NCBI GenBank assembly: GCA_017987575.1
Contig: JAGNTK010000004.1
Coordinates: forward strand, 1 to 54,294
Direction: 5' to 3'
Length of the DNA stretch: 54,294 nt
DNA from: Novosphingobium sp.
GTDB lineage: Bacteria; Pseudomonadota; Alphaproteobacteria; Sphingomonadales; Sphingomonadaceae
Shown: positions 20,430-28,797 of the stretch, piece after piece
Layout of the letters: the number at the start of each line of letters is the position of its first letter
Position numbering within the stretch: the first letter of the stretch is position 1
The notes under the pieces: model-generated
The model's database searches: none
The model's input: the letters and a program-made list of their open reading frames with translations, nothing else
What the model was told of the DNA's origin: nothing
Made by a program: the position numbers and the translations under genes

Positions 20430-22244
20430 ATGGCAGACGAATCCCCCCTCGATCGTTTCAAGAACGTCCTGACCGGCGCCAGCCGGGCGATCGCGCACGA
20501 GCCTGAGGTGGAGCTGGCCTGGACGGCCGATGCGCCGGTGATCAACGGCAAGAACATGCGCGTACCGATGCCAGGCCGCAATCTGCCGCGCGAACAGGCG
20601 ATGGAAGCGCGCGGCTTTGCCGATAGTTTCGCGCTGAAAATTCTCCATCACAACGAAAGCCTGCACGGCAAGAATGCGCCGGGCGAAGCAACCGCCCGCG
20701 CGGCTTATGATGCGGTTGAGGCGGTTCGGTATGAGGCGCTCGGCTCAAAGGCCTATGCCGGGATGCGGGCCAATCTGGATGCCGCCAACGGTGTGCGGAC
20801 TGGCGGCGATCCGATCACCCGCGCCACCCGGCCAGAGGAAGTTCCGATCCCGGCCGCACTGGCGCTGATGCTGCGCGAACATCTTACCGGCCAGCCGGTT
20901 CCGGAGGCTGCTCGTGCGGGGGTCGATATGCTGCGCGGCTGGATTGCCGACCGGGCAGGGACCGATTTCGATGCGCTGGCGCTCAGCCTTGATGATCAGG
21001 AAGCGTTTCAGGGCCTTGCGCTCGATATGCTCCAGCACCTCGAACTGACGCAGGCCATGCCGAGCGAGGCGGAGAGCGAAGACGGAGAAGACGGCGAGGA
21101 CCAGGACGACAGCGAAGACCAGCCGGATGATGGCGAGTCTGAAGAAGACCAGTCCCCCAGTGAAGTCGCCTCTGAACCGAGCGAAGGTGAGGACGAAGGC
21201 GACGACGAAGCCCAGCGCGAAATGGAAGACGATTCGGCCGACGCCGAGGAAGCCGACGACGGCGAGGAGGGCATGCTCCCGACCCGGCCCAACCGCCAGT
21301 GGACCGAGGTTCCTGCCGGGTTCGATTACAAGGCTTACACGCAGGCCTTCGACGAAGTGGTGGCTGCTGCGGACCTGTGCGACGAAGACGAATTGATCCG
21401 GCTGCGCGCCTATCTCGACGCGCAATTGAAGGGCTTGCAGGGGATCGTCACCAAGCTCGCCAACCGGCTCCAACGCCGCCTGATGGCGCAGCAGAACCGC
21501 AGCTGGGATTTCGATCAGGAAGAAGGTCTGCTCGATGCCGCCCGGCTGGCCCGGGTGGTGATCTCGCCCGGCCACTCACTGTCCTACAAGATCGAGCGCG
21601 AGGTGGAGTTCAAGGACACCATCGTCACGCTGCTGATCGACAATTCTGGCTCGATGCGCGGTCGGCCGATCTCGATCGCCGCGATCAGCGCCGATGTGCT
21701 GGCTCGCACGCTGGAACGCTGCGGGGTGAAGACCGAAGTTCTCGGCTTTACCACCCGTGCGTGGAAGGGCGGACAGAGCCGTGAGGCCTGGCTGGCGGGC
21801 GGAAAACCGGCCCAGCCGGGGCGGCTCAACGATCTGCGTCACATCGTCTACAAAAAGGCCGACGAACCCTATCGCCACGCCCGCAAGAACCTGGGCCTGA
21901 TGATGCGCGAAGGTCTGCTGAAAGAGAACATCGACGGTGAGGCGCTGCTGTGGGCGCACAGCCGCTTGCTCGCGCGTTCCGAAGATCGCCGGATCCTGAT
22001 GGTGATTTCAGACGGCGCGCCGGTCGACGATTCGACGCTGAGCGTCAACAACGCGGGCTATCTCGAACTGCACCTGCGCAAGGTGATCGACTGGATTGAA
22101 AAGCTTAGCCCGGTGCAACTGGTCGCCATCGGGATCGGCCACGATGTGACCCGCTATTATCGCCGCGCGGTGACGATCATGGATGTCGAGCAGCTGGGCG
22201 GGGCAATGATCGAGCAGCTGGCCGGGCTATTTGAGGATGAATGA
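20430..22244 (+). CDS. cobT: Cobaltochelatase subunit CobT
   Basis: A 604-residue CobT, the VWA-domain subunit that works with the AAA+ protein CobS and CobN to insert cobalt during aerobic cobalamin synthesis. The N-terminal domain is followed by a very acidic linker at about 210-290 (runs of Glu, Asp and Ser), then a C-terminal VWA domain with the MIDAS motif DNSGS at 404-408. No cobS or cobN is present in the window, so the partners must be elsewhere. The ribosome binding site is weak. Confidence 0.92.
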   Translation: MADESPLDRFKNVLTGASRAIAHEPEVELAWTADAPVINGKNMRVPMPGRNLPREQAMEARGFADSFALKILHHNESLHGKNAPGEATARAAYDAVEAVRYEALGSKAYAGMRANLDAANGVRTGGDPITRATRPEEVPIPAALALMLREHLTGQPVPEAARAGVDMLRGWIADRAGTDFDALALSLDDQEAFQGLALDMLQHLELTQAMPSEAESEDGEDGEDQDDSEDQPDDGESEEDQSPSEVASEPSEGEDEGDDEAQREMEDDSADAEEADDGEEGMLPTRPNRQWTEVPAGFDYKAYTQAFDEVVAAADLCDEDELIRLRAYLDAQLKGLQGIVTKLANRLQRRLMAQQNRSWDFDQEEGLLDAARLARVVISPGHSLSYKIEREVEFKDTIVTLLIDNSGSMRGRPISIAAISADVLARTLERCGVKTEVLGFTTRAWKGGQSREAWLAGGKPAQPGRLNDLRHIVYKKADEPYRHARKNLGLMMREGLLKENIDGEALLWAHSRLLARSEDRRILMVISDGAPVDDSTLSVNNAGYLELHLRKVIDWIEKLSPVQLVAIGIGHDVTRYYRRAVTIMDVEQLGGAMIEQLAGLFEDE

Positions 22245-22317
22245 GCATCCAAATTGGGTGCATCTGATTCAATTGGCGGTTGCCTTCCTGTAAATGGTTG
22301 CATAGCAATCACTTTTG

Positions 22318-23031
22318 ATGGGGGCTTTCGAACAGACATGTAGCCGGATATGGCTGATTCTGGCCGGTTCGCTCGCAGTCGCATCGAGCGCGACCGCTCA
22401 AGCGGGGCAAGGCGAAACACCGCGCCCAAGTACTCCTCCTGAAGCCGTCACGGCTCCCGCACCGGATAGCGCCGAAAGGCGAACTTCGTGTCCACCGGTT
22501 GTCAGCGGAACCTATTGCGTGCCGCCGCTTACCCCAGTCAAGATCATCATTCGCGCCCACCTCGGCAGCAAGATCAGCAAATCCGGCGACTGGTTTGACA
22601 TCGAACTGGCAGAGCCGATCGTGATCGACGGCGTTACCGTGGTTCCAGCCGGTGCGCGCGGGATGGGTGAAGTGGTTCACGCCAAGAAAAGCGGAGGCAG
22701 CGGGGCGTCGGGCGAGTTGATCCTCGCGGCGCGCTATCTCGACCTGGACGGCAAACGGTTACGGCTGCGCTCGCTCCATATTGCTGTGGCGGGCAAGGAT
22801 GCGATCGGCACGGTCAACACGATCAACGTTGCCACCGTGGCCACTGTGCCCGCGCTCGCGCTGATCGGCTTTTTTGTCAAAGGCAAAGGCATCGATATTC
22901 CGGAAAACACCGTAGGCGATGCAAAGACCGCAGAAGCTTTCGTCATTGATCCGAAATTGTCCACGCCCGCAGCCGTGACAGAAGCCGTGCCGGCCGGTCA
23001 GACCCCGCCTGTTTCAACACCGTCTAACTGA
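22318..23031 (+). CDS. Secreted protein of unknown function, beta-rich core
   Basis: A 237-residue exported protein with a signal peptide (IWLILAGSLAVASSATAQA), a Pro-rich linker to about residue 60, and a core beginning near residue 70 (PLTPVKIIIRAHLG, KSGDWFDIELAEPIVIDG, VVPAGARGMGEVVHAKKSG) that looks like a beta-sandwich domain with the VxIPAGxxxxGEV pattern seen in many proteobacterial secreted proteins. A hydrophobic stretch occurs near 180. Function unknown. It is probably cotranscribed with the next gene, whose start lies 10 bases after its stop. Confidence 0.65.
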   Translation: MGAFEQTCSRIWLILAGSLAVASSATAQAGQGETPRPSTPPEAVTAPAPDSAERRTSCPPVVSGTYCVPPLTPVKIIIRAHLGSKISKSGDWFDIELAEPIVIDGVTVVPAGARGMGEVVHAKKSGGSGASGELILAARYLDLDGKRLRLRSLHIAVAGKDAIGTVNTINVATVATVPALALIGFFVKGKGIDIPENTVGDAKTAEAFVIDPKLSTPAAVTEAVPAGQTPPVSTPSN

Positions 23032-23041
23032 GAGGATGACG

Positions 23042-23623
23042 ATGAAGCGTAAACCTACCACGTTCGTGCCGCTGGCTTTGGCAGCCATACTGCTTGCGGC
23101 TCCGTTGCCGCTTTTGGCCAAAGACAAGGACAAGCCTGAAGCAGCAGCCGAAGAAGTCGGCGCAATCGCTGCTGCCGACATGATCATCCCGCCGCCCCCG
23201 CCGGGTAAGGGCCAGATCCTGTTCTATCGCAAGGGCGGACTGGGCGGTGCAGCCGTAGCCTGCTCGGTCCATGAGAACGGGCAGAAGGTAAGCTCGCTGG
23301 GCGGCGGCAAGTATTTCATCATGGTGGCCGATCCGGGCAAGCACGCTTTCTCGGTCAAAACCGAGGCGACAGATTCTATCACGCTTGAGGTGGAGCCTGA
23401 TGAAACCCAGTTCGTTCAGTGCAAGATCAAGATGGGCATCATGGTTGGCCGCCCGGATATCCGGCCCTCAACCGAAGCCGAATTCCGGGCGATGAAGAAG
23501 TTCAAGCCGGTCGATGACGATGATATGGGCCCCGGGCCGGGCGCGCTCCGTTCGGCAGAACTTGCTGCAGCCCGGAACGCTGCAAAGGCCGGTCCGTCTC
23601 CGGCAGCTGCCCCATCCAACTGA
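23042..23623 (+). CDS. DUF2846 domain protein, exported
   Basis: A 193-residue protein with a signal peptide (VPLALAAILLAAPLPLLA) and a DUF2846-like core (GQILFYRKGGLGGAAVACSV, GKYFIMVADPGKHAFSV, and QFVQCKIKMGIMVG). The C-terminal 40 residues are low-complexity and Ala/Pro-rich. I chose the ATG at 23042, which has GAGG six bases upstream; an ATG at 23036 is too close to that site. Function unknown; the family may be periplasmic or surface-associated. Confidence 0.75.
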   Translation: MKRKPTTFVPLALAAILLAAPLPLLAKDKDKPEAAAEEVGAIAAADMIIPPPPPGKGQILFYRKGGLGGAAVACSVHENGQKVSSLGGGKYFIMVADPGKHAFSVKTEATDSITLEVEPDETQFVQCKIKMGIMVGRPDIRPSTEAEFRAMKKFKPVDDDDMGPGPGALRSAELAAARNAAKAGPSPAAAPSN

Positions 23624-23686
23624 ACAAATGTACGCCAATTGATCTGCCGCCCTTGACCTGAGGGCGGCAGGTCGCAATCTGGCGGC

Positions 23687-24370
23687 ATGACCAAAGCCAG
23701 CACCGTCTCCGAAGCCGTCGCCACCCGCCGCACTGTGCGGGCGTTCCTCGACAAGCCTGTCGATCAGGCCGTGCTGCGGCGCGTGCTGGAAAAGGCGCAG
23801 AATGCGCCGTCGGGCGGGAACACCCAGCCGTGGAACGCAACAGTGCTGACCGGCGCGCCGCTCGCCAAGCTGCTGGAGCGGACCGCCGAAGTGCTCCCCC
23901 AGGGGCCCGCCGCGCACAAGCCGGAATATCCGATCTATCCGCCCGAACTCGACGGCAAATATTCCGAACGCCGGTTCGGCGTGGGTGAGGCGCTCTATGC
24001 CGCGCTCGAAATCCCGCGCGACAACAAGATGGGCCGGCTGATGTGGTTCGCCAAGAACTTCCGCGCGTTTGAGGCACCGGTGCTGATGCTGATCCATACC
24101 CCGCGCTACATGGGCAAACCCCAGTGGTCAGACATCGGAATGTGGCTCCAGACCGTCTGCCTGCTGCTGCGCGAGGAAGGGCTCGATTCGTGCCCGCAAG
24201 AGGCCTGGGCGATCTATCAGGAGCAGATCCGCGAAGTGGTGAACCTGCCCGAGGATCACATTTTCTTCTGCGGGATGGGTGTGGGCTGGCGCGATCCGGA
24301 TGCGCCGGTGAACAACTTCCCCGTCCCGCGTGCGCCGCTGGATGAAGTGATCAAGTGGGAAGGATTTTAG
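23687..24370 (+). CDS. Nitroreductase family protein
   Basis: A flavin-dependent oxidoreductase of the nitroreductase fold, 227 residues. The FMN-contacting N-terminal segment ATRRTVRAFLDKPV and APSGGNTQPWN at residue 45 are typical, as is the C-terminal FFCGMGVGWRDPDAPVNNFP. It would reduce nitroaromatics or quinones with NAD(P)H, but the physiological substrate is not apparent. It lies downstream of the DUF2846 gene by 63 bases and ends just before an intergenic palindrome. Confidence 0.88.
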   Translation: MTKASTVSEAVATRRTVRAFLDKPVDQAVLRRVLEKAQNAPSGGNTQPWNATVLTGAPLAKLLERTAEVLPQGPAAHKPEYPIYPPELDGKYSERRFGVGEALYAALEIPRDNKMGRLMWFAKNFRAFEAPVLMLIHTPRYMGKPQWSDIGMWLQTVCLLLREEGLDSCPQEAWAIYQEQIREVVNLPEDHIFFCGMGVGWRDPDAPVNNFPVPRAPLDEVIKWEGF

Positions 24371-24376
24371 GGCCAA

Positions 24377-24467
24377 CGTCGTCCCGGACTTGATCCGGGA
24401 CCGGTGCCCGTCACGCCGAAAGCTCGCGTGATATCGCCAGCGGTCCCGGATCAAGTCCGGGACGACG
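24377..24467. repeat. Perfect 27-bp inverted repeat (ACTTGATCC type)
   Basis: Arms at 24377-24403 and 24441-24467 are exact inverted copies, each containing the palindrome CCCGGACTTGATCCGGG. It fills most of the interval between the nitroreductase gene and cysS. Its size and self-complementary arms fit a REP/BIME-like element. Confidence 0.9.
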
Positions 24468-24491
24468 ATGCGCTTGCGCGAGGGCTTTGAC

Positions 24492-25970
24492 ATGGGCAAA
24501 GCGCATCCCATGACTGACCTGCGCCTGTTCAACAGCCTGACCCGCCAGCTGGAGCCATTCCAGCCCGTCCACGCGAACGAAGCACGCGTCTATTCGTGCG
24601 GGCCGACGGTCTATAACTATCAGCACATCGGCAACATGCGGGCCTATGTCTTTGCCGATACGCTGGGCCGGGTGCTGCAGTATAAGGGTTACAAGCTCAC
24701 CCATGTGATCAACATCACCGATGTTGGCCACCTGACCTCGGATGCTGACGAGGGTGAGGATAAGATGGAAAAGATGGCGGCGCAGGCCGGCCAATCTGCC
24801 TGGGATATTTCGCGATACTATCAGGAGGATTTTGAACGCGATCTGGCGCGGCTCAATGTCCAGAAAAAGGCCCACCCGCGCGCGACCGACTATGTTGAAG
24901 CGATGATCGAATGGGGCAAGAAGATCGCGCCAAAGCATTGCTATGAGCTTGAGACTGGCCTCTATTTCGATGTGTCGACCGTGGCTGATTACGGTCGGTT
25001 GGCGCGCGCCGTCACAGACGAAGGAGAGGGCCGGATCGAATCCGTCGAAGGCAAGCGCAATGCTGCCGATTTCGCGATCTGGCGCAAGACTCCTGCAGGT
25101 GAGACCCGCCAGATGGAATGGGATTCGCCGTGGGGCCGGGGCGCGCCAGGCTGGCACCTTGAATGCTCGGTGATGGGTGGTGCGCTGCTCGGCTTCCCGT
25201 TCGATATCCACACTGGCGGGATCGACCACCGCGAAATCCACCATCCCAACGAGATTGCACAGAACCAGGCTTATTGCTGCACCAACGGGCTGGATGACCC
25301 AGCCAATTCCGGTGCGCGAATCTGGATGCATAACAATTTCTTGGTTGAGCGTTCTGGAAAGATGAGCAAGTCGGCGGGCGAGTTTCTGCGGCTGCAACTG
25401 CTGGTCGATCGCGGCTATCATCCGATGGCCTACCGTCTGATGTGCCTGCAGGCGCACTATCGGAGCGAGCTGGAGTTTAGCTGGGAGGGCTTGCAGGCGG
25501 CGCTGGTGCGGCTGAAACGACTGGTGATGGCCTATCGCAAGTTTGAGCCAGTGCACGATAAGTCGATACCCGGCGACAGTTGGGAGCGTGAAACGGTGAC
25601 ACGCGCGCTCGTCGAGCGGTTCTCTGCTGCGGTTGCGGTCGACCTCAATACTGCCGATGCCTTGACTGTTCTCGACGAGGTGCTTGCGCTGAAGAAAGTC
25701 GCGCCGGAATGCGTGGCGACGGCGGCAAGTCAGATGGACCGGGTTCTGGGGCTTGGCCTTGGTCAGCTCGATCGCGCCGACCTTCGTATCCGCCCTAAAT
25801 CCGCCACCATCACCGAACCCGAAATCGAAGCCGTGCTCACGCAGCGCAAGGAAGCGCGCGCCGCCAAGGACTTCGCGACCTCTGATCGCCTCCGTGATGA
25901 ACTCGCAACGCAAAATGTCGAGGTGATGGATGGTGATCCACTCGGTTGGGACTGGAAGCTGGGGACATGA
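24492..25970 (+). CDS. cysS: Cysteinyl-tRNA synthetase
   Basis: Class I aminoacyl-tRNA synthetase that charges tRNA-Cys. The HIGH motif appears as HIGN at residues 45-48, and KMSKS is intact at 290-294. Zinc ligands are expected from Cys in YSCGPTV, Cys in HLECSVM and His in GIDHREIHHPNE. I chose the ATG at 24492, with GAGG upstream; an ATG at 24510 (MTDLRLFNSL) aligns with many homologs and is an alternative. The stop overlaps the start of the RES gene (ATGA). Confidence 0.95.
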   Translation: MGKAHPMTDLRLFNSLTRQLEPFQPVHANEARVYSCGPTVYNYQHIGNMRAYVFADTLGRVLQYKGYKLTHVINITDVGHLTSDADEGEDKMEKMAAQAGQSAWDISRYYQEDFERDLARLNVQKKAHPRATDYVEAMIEWGKKIAPKHCYELETGLYFDVSTVADYGRLARAVTDEGEGRIESVEGKRNAADFAIWRKTPAGETRQMEWDSPWGRGAPGWHLECSVMGGALLGFPFDIHTGGIDHREIHHPNEIAQNQAYCCTNGLDDPANSGARIWMHNNFLVERSGKMSKSAGEFLRLQLLVDRGYHPMAYRLMCLQAHYRSELEFSWEGLQAALVRLKRLVMAYRKFEPVHDKSIPGDSWERETVTRALVERFSAAVAVDLNTADALTVLDEVLALKKVAPECVATAASQMDRVLGLGLGQLDRADLRIRPKSATITEPEIEAVLTQRKEARAAKDFATSDRLRDELATQNVEVMDGDPLGWDWKLGT

Positions 25971-26425
25971 AGCTCTGGCGCCTCACCCGCGCGCCTTTTG
26001 TGGCGTTGGACGGGAGAGGGGCTGAGCTGTTCGGGGCGCGCTATGCCCCGGCTGGGCAACCGGTGGTCAGCCTAGCCAGCGAAGCGGGCCTCGCGGTGCT
26101 GGTGGCGTTGCGCTATCAACCGGCCGACCTTCAGGGCATTCCTGATGATTTCGTGCTCGGCTGGACCGAAGTGGCAGCGCAGCCCGAACGCGTTCCCGAT
26201 CCGGACGAGGCGACGATCCGCGCGTTTGTGGGCGAATGGCTGACCGGCAAACGCTCGCTTCTTGCCGCGATCCGCTCCAAGGTGCTGCCAGAGGCTGACG
26301 TGATCTACCTCAACCCCGCGCACCCCGACGCCGCCCATGTTGCGCCGCTCACCACCCGCCCGTTCAGCTTTACCGAATGCCTCCACCGTCCGCCGATGCT
26401 GGGCAGTTTCCGGAGTACAGAATGA
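25967..26425 (+). CDS. RES-domain protein (possible NAD+ phosphorylase)
   Basis: A 152-residue protein of the RES superfamily: MKLWRLTRAPFVALDGRGAE, FGARYAPAGQPVVSLASEAG and the C-terminal HVAPLTTRPFSFTECL match the family outline. Many RES proteins are toxins that degrade NAD+ in Xre-RES toxin-antitoxin systems. Here no antitoxin gene (Xre/DUF2384 type) is adjacent: the upstream neighbour is cysS, with which it shares ATGA. It may be a non-toxin family member; the role is unclear. Its stop overlaps the ATG of the dehydrogenase gene. Confidence 0.8.
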   Translation: MKLWRLTRAPFVALDGRGAELFGARYAPAGQPVVSLASEAGLAVLVALRYQPADLQGIPDDFVLGWTEVAAQPERVPDPDEATIRAFVGEWLTGKRSLLAAIRSKVLPEADVIYLNPAHPDAAHVAPLTTRPFSFTECLHRPPMLGSFRSTE

Positions 26426-27384
26426 CCCTTCGACAAGCTCAGGGCGGACGGATTACCGTCCTCAATGCCCTGCTCAAGCCGCTGCTCGAACCGCATTTGC
26501 CGAGCTGGGTCGATGTGCGCTGGTATGCCACCAAGGCCGAGGTTGTGGAGCTCGCTCCGCTCGCCGAAATCGGCTGGTTCGATATGCATTCAAAGGCCGA
26601 TATGGCCGAAGTGTTCCAGCGCGCGATCAAGCTGGAATGGCTTAATTCGGTCTATGCCGGGGTCGAATCGTTCCCGCTCGACCTGCTTGAAACGCGCGGA
26701 GTTATGCTGACCAACGGGGCCGGGATCAACGCGGTGCCGATCGCTGAATATATCGTCATGCTGATGCTGGCGCAGTGCAAGGGCTACCGCGATGTGGTTC
26801 GCGCGCAGGACCGGCATGAATGGCTGAAGGACTCGCCCGGTAAGCGTGAGCTGTCTGGCGCAACGGCCCTGATCCTGGGCTACGGCGCGATCGGGCAGGA
26901 AGTCGAAAAGCGGCTGGCCGGGTTCGAGATGGAGGTCAGCAAGGTTCGCCGCAGCGCCGGGCCGGGCACTCTGGGGCCAGACGAATGGCGGGGCCGGCTG
27001 GGCGAGTTCGACTGGATCATCATCTCGGTCCCAGCCACTCCCGAAACCGAGGGAATGATCGGCACGGCCGAATTGGCGGCGATGAAGGCGGGCGCAGTGC
27101 TGGTCAACGTCGCGCGCGGATCGGTGATCGATCAGGCGGCACTGACCGCAGCGCTGACCGAAGGCCGGATCGGCGGCGCGCTGCTCGATGTGACAGTGCC
27201 AGAGCCGCTTCCGGCTGATCATCCGCTGTGGGATCTGGAAAACACCCAGATCACCATGCACCTGTCAGGCCGCGCGCAAGACCGGATGTTCCAGCGCAGC
27301 GCCGCACGGTTTCTGGAGAACCTCGCCCGGTTTCATCGTGGAGAGCGATTGGAGCCGTTGGTGGATTTTGCGCTGGGGTATTGA
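26422..27384 (+). CDS. D-2-hydroxyacid dehydrogenase
   Basis: A 320-residue NAD(P)-dependent dehydrogenase of the glyoxylate/hydroxypyruvate reductase family. The nucleotide-binding motif is LILGYGAIGQEVEKRLAG near residue 150; catalytic residues would be Arg in VNVARGSVID, Glu in VPEPLPADHPLW (family Glu), and a His-equivalent region in TMHLSGRAQDRMF, which departs from the usual His. Codons 2-8 (TLRQAQG) are a fragment of an intergenic repeat, so the natural start has been remodelled. Overlap with the RES gene (ATGA) implies a three-gene operon. Confidence 0.82.
   Translation: MTLRQAQGGRITVLNALLKPLLEPHLPSWVDVRWYATKAEVVELAPLAEIGWFDMHSKADMAEVFQRAIKLEWLNSVYAGVESFPLDLLETRGVMLTNGAGINAVPIAEYIVMLMLAQCKGYRDVVRAQDRHEWLKDSPGKRELSGATALILGYGAIGQEVEKRLAGFEMEVSKVRRSAGPGTLGPDEWRGRLGEFDWIIISVPATPETEGMIGTAELAAMKAGAVLVNVARGSVIDQAALTAALTEGRIGGALLDVTVPEPLPADHPLWDLENTQITMHLSGRAQDRMFQRSAARFLENLARFHRGERLEPLVDFALGY
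26426..26444 (+). repeat. Intergenic repeat fragment inside a coding start
   Basis: CCCTTCGACAAGCTCAGGG resembles one arm of a common sphingomonad intergenic palindrome (CCTTCGACAAGCTCAGG type). It lies in codons 2-8 of the dehydrogenase gene rather than between genes. Confidence 0.6.
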
Positions 27385-27392
27385 TGAATTTA

Positions 27393-27460
27393 CCCTTCCC
27401 CGCGGGGGAAGGGTTGGGATGGGGGTTCTACGCTGGGATCAGGCCTCCCCGCCGGGGAGG
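27393..27460. terminator. Two hairpins between convergent genes
   Basis: CCCTTCCCC (27393-27401) pairs with GGGGAAGGG (27405-27413), and CCTCCCC (27444-27450) pairs with GGGGAGG (27454-27460). They lie between the dehydrogenase gene and the convergent gene ending at 27475. There is no good T-run, so they may be bidirectional terminators or another REP-like element. Confidence 0.55.
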
Positions 27461-27474
27461 GGAGTTAAGACGGC

Positions 27475-27858
27475 TTAGGCGTCCTCCAGCAGCAAGAGTT
27501 CAGCCGTCACTTCCAGTCGCTGCTCAGGAAGGGTGGTGTGCTCCACAGCCACAACGGCAGCATCGGCGACCAGTTGGCGGGGGATGGTGAATTCGTGGTC
27601 GGGCAGGGCGTCGATGAAGGCTTCTCCGGCAGCCACGGCCTCGGCCCCGGTGAAAGCGATCACCACGCTGTGGCGCGTTCCGGCAAAGGTCACGCTGGCC
27701 CAGTTGCGCTCGGAATGGCGGACCAGTTCGCCTTTACCTCCGCCCAGTTCGAGCAGGGTGGAGAGAAGCGGCATCCAGGGGGTGCGGCGCGCGGCTCGGC
27801 GGGCAGCAGAAAGGGCGGATTGGTCTTGTAAAAGGTCAGTATGCACGGGCGTCCTCAC
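27475..27858 (-). CDS. Small protein of unknown function (127 aa)
   Basis: I do not recognise the family. The 127 residues begin at a GTG (27856-27858) that overlaps the end of the upstream small gene by 23 bases, so the two are translated together. The central part (NWASVTFAGTRHSVVIAF, AVAAGEAFIDALPDHEF, HTTLPEQRLEVTAELLLL) suggests an alternating beta/alpha fold. A downstream ATG near residue 29 is a possible start. It is probably coregulated with the divergent XRE/S24 gene. Confidence 0.65.
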   Translation of the reverse strand: MRTPVHTDLLQDQSALSAARRAARRTPWMPLLSTLLELGGGKGELVRHSERNWASVTFAGTRHSVVIAFTGAEAVAAGEAFIDALPDHEFTIPRQLVADAAVVAVEHTTLPEQRLEVTAELLLLEDA

Positions 27859-28024
27859 GGTATTTGTTCATGAAATGTTCCACATGAGTCGCGGTTGCAT
27901 CGCGGGGTATGCGGCCGTTGCGCAGGTCCTGGACAAAGCGGGGGTCGCGTGTGGCGAGCCGCCCGAATTTGGTCCACGGCATTCCGGTTTCGCGCAAGAA
28001 GCGTTCGATCCGGGTAATCAGCAT
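27836..28024 (-). CDS. Small HTH-like protein (62 aa)
   Basis: A 62-residue basic protein with a predicted helical pattern: MLITRIERFLRETGMPWTKF, GRLATRDPRFVQDLRNGR and a third helix ending with EHFMNKY. The GMPxTKFGRLAxxDPRFV pattern resembles the lambda-repressor-like small DNA-binding proteins common in sphingomonads. It overlaps the 127-aa gene and faces the XRE/S24 gene across a 109-base divergent interval. Confidence 0.75.
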   Translation of the reverse strand: MLITRIERFLRETGMPWTKFGRLATRDPRFVQDLRNGRIPRDATATHVEHFMNKYREDARAY

Positions 28025-28092
28025 GGTGTGGTGCCCCCTTTCTGGTTTTCCGACGAATCGGTGCAGGAATAATCCTGTTGTTGGGGCTCAAA

Positions 28093-28108
28093 TCCTACTT
28101 GTCTAGGA
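28093..28108. promoter_or_regulatory. Candidate operator, divergent interval
   Basis: The dyad TCCTA-CTTGTC-TAGGA lies midway between the two divergent genes (small HTH-like protein and XRE/S24 regulator), in a good position for autoregulation. Nothing proves binding. Confidence 0.35.
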
Positions 28109-28133
28109 AAAATACATCGTGTACATCGGATTC

Positions 28134-28796
28134 ATGGAAAAGCACAGCAAGTCAGAGGTCGAAGCGCGCGCCCGGTTACTGGCGCTGGCGCGGGAGCGCA
28201 AAGTTAGTTTGGCTCGACTGTCTGAATTGATTGGTAGAAATACAACATATTTACAACAGTTTGTGGGGAGGGGCAGCCCGCGTAGGCTGGAGGAGCGTGA
28301 TCGGCATACGTTGGCCCGGTTCTTTGGTGTCGACGAAAGCGAACTGGGCGCGCCTGCAGGATTTGTCCTGTCCGAATCGCGCGGCACTCGCGCAGAATGG
28401 TGCGATGTGCCGCGGCTGGCATTGGGTGCTTCGGCCGGGCCGGGGGCCTTGGCAACAGAGGAACTGCCAATCGGTGCCTTTCGTTTTTCGTCGCGCTGGT
28501 TGCGTGAGCAGGGACTTGATCCCGCGCAGCTCTCAGCAATCCGGGTAGAGGGCGATTCGATGCAGAACACCCTGCGCGATGGCGATGAAATCCTGGTCGA
28601 CCGGGCCCTGCGACCGCTGCGCGATGGCATTCACGTGGTTCGCAGCGGCGATGCACTGATGGTCAAACGGCTCGATCTGGCGCGGCCGGGGGTGCTCGCG
28701 CTGGTCAGCGACAATCCGGCCTACCGCACGATCGAGCTTGCCCCGGACGACGTGCAGGTGATCGGCCGCGTGGTCTGGAAAAGCGGGCGGCTGTAG
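28134..28796 (+). CDS. XRE-family regulator with S24 peptidase domain
   Basis: A 220-residue LexA/CI-like repressor: an N-terminal helix-turn-helix (LARLSELIGRNTTYLQQFVG) and a C-terminal S24 peptidase domain with the Ser in EGDSMQNTLRDGDEILVD and the Lys in DALMVKRLD, the dyad needed for RecA-stimulated self-cleavage. The AT-rich upstream divergent region (28025-28133) may hold operators. The ATG at 28134 is preferred; a GTG at 28119 adds 5 residues. The stop is one base before trmL, so the two share a transcript. Confidence 0.85.
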   Translation: MEKHSKSEVEARARLLALARERKVSLARLSELIGRNTTYLQQFVGRGSPRRLEERDRHTLARFFGVDESELGAPAGFVLSESRGTRAEWCDVPRLALGASAGPGALATEELPIGAFRFSSRWLREQGLDPAQLSAIRVEGDSMQNTLRDGDEILVDRALRPLRDGIHVVRSGDALMVKRLDLARPGVLALVSDNPAYRTIELAPDDVQVIGRVVWKSGRL

Positions 28797-28797
28797 G

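Noticed and set aside
24411..25913. Long open frame of 500 codons antisense to cysS
   Set aside because: It is the complement of a clear synthetase gene in high-GC DNA; the product has no domain, no ribosome binding site and biased composition. Similar long antisense frames opposite priA (16655-18574), aspS (44021-45703), the ThDP enzyme (35149-36738) and atpA (2987-4183) were rejected for the same reason.
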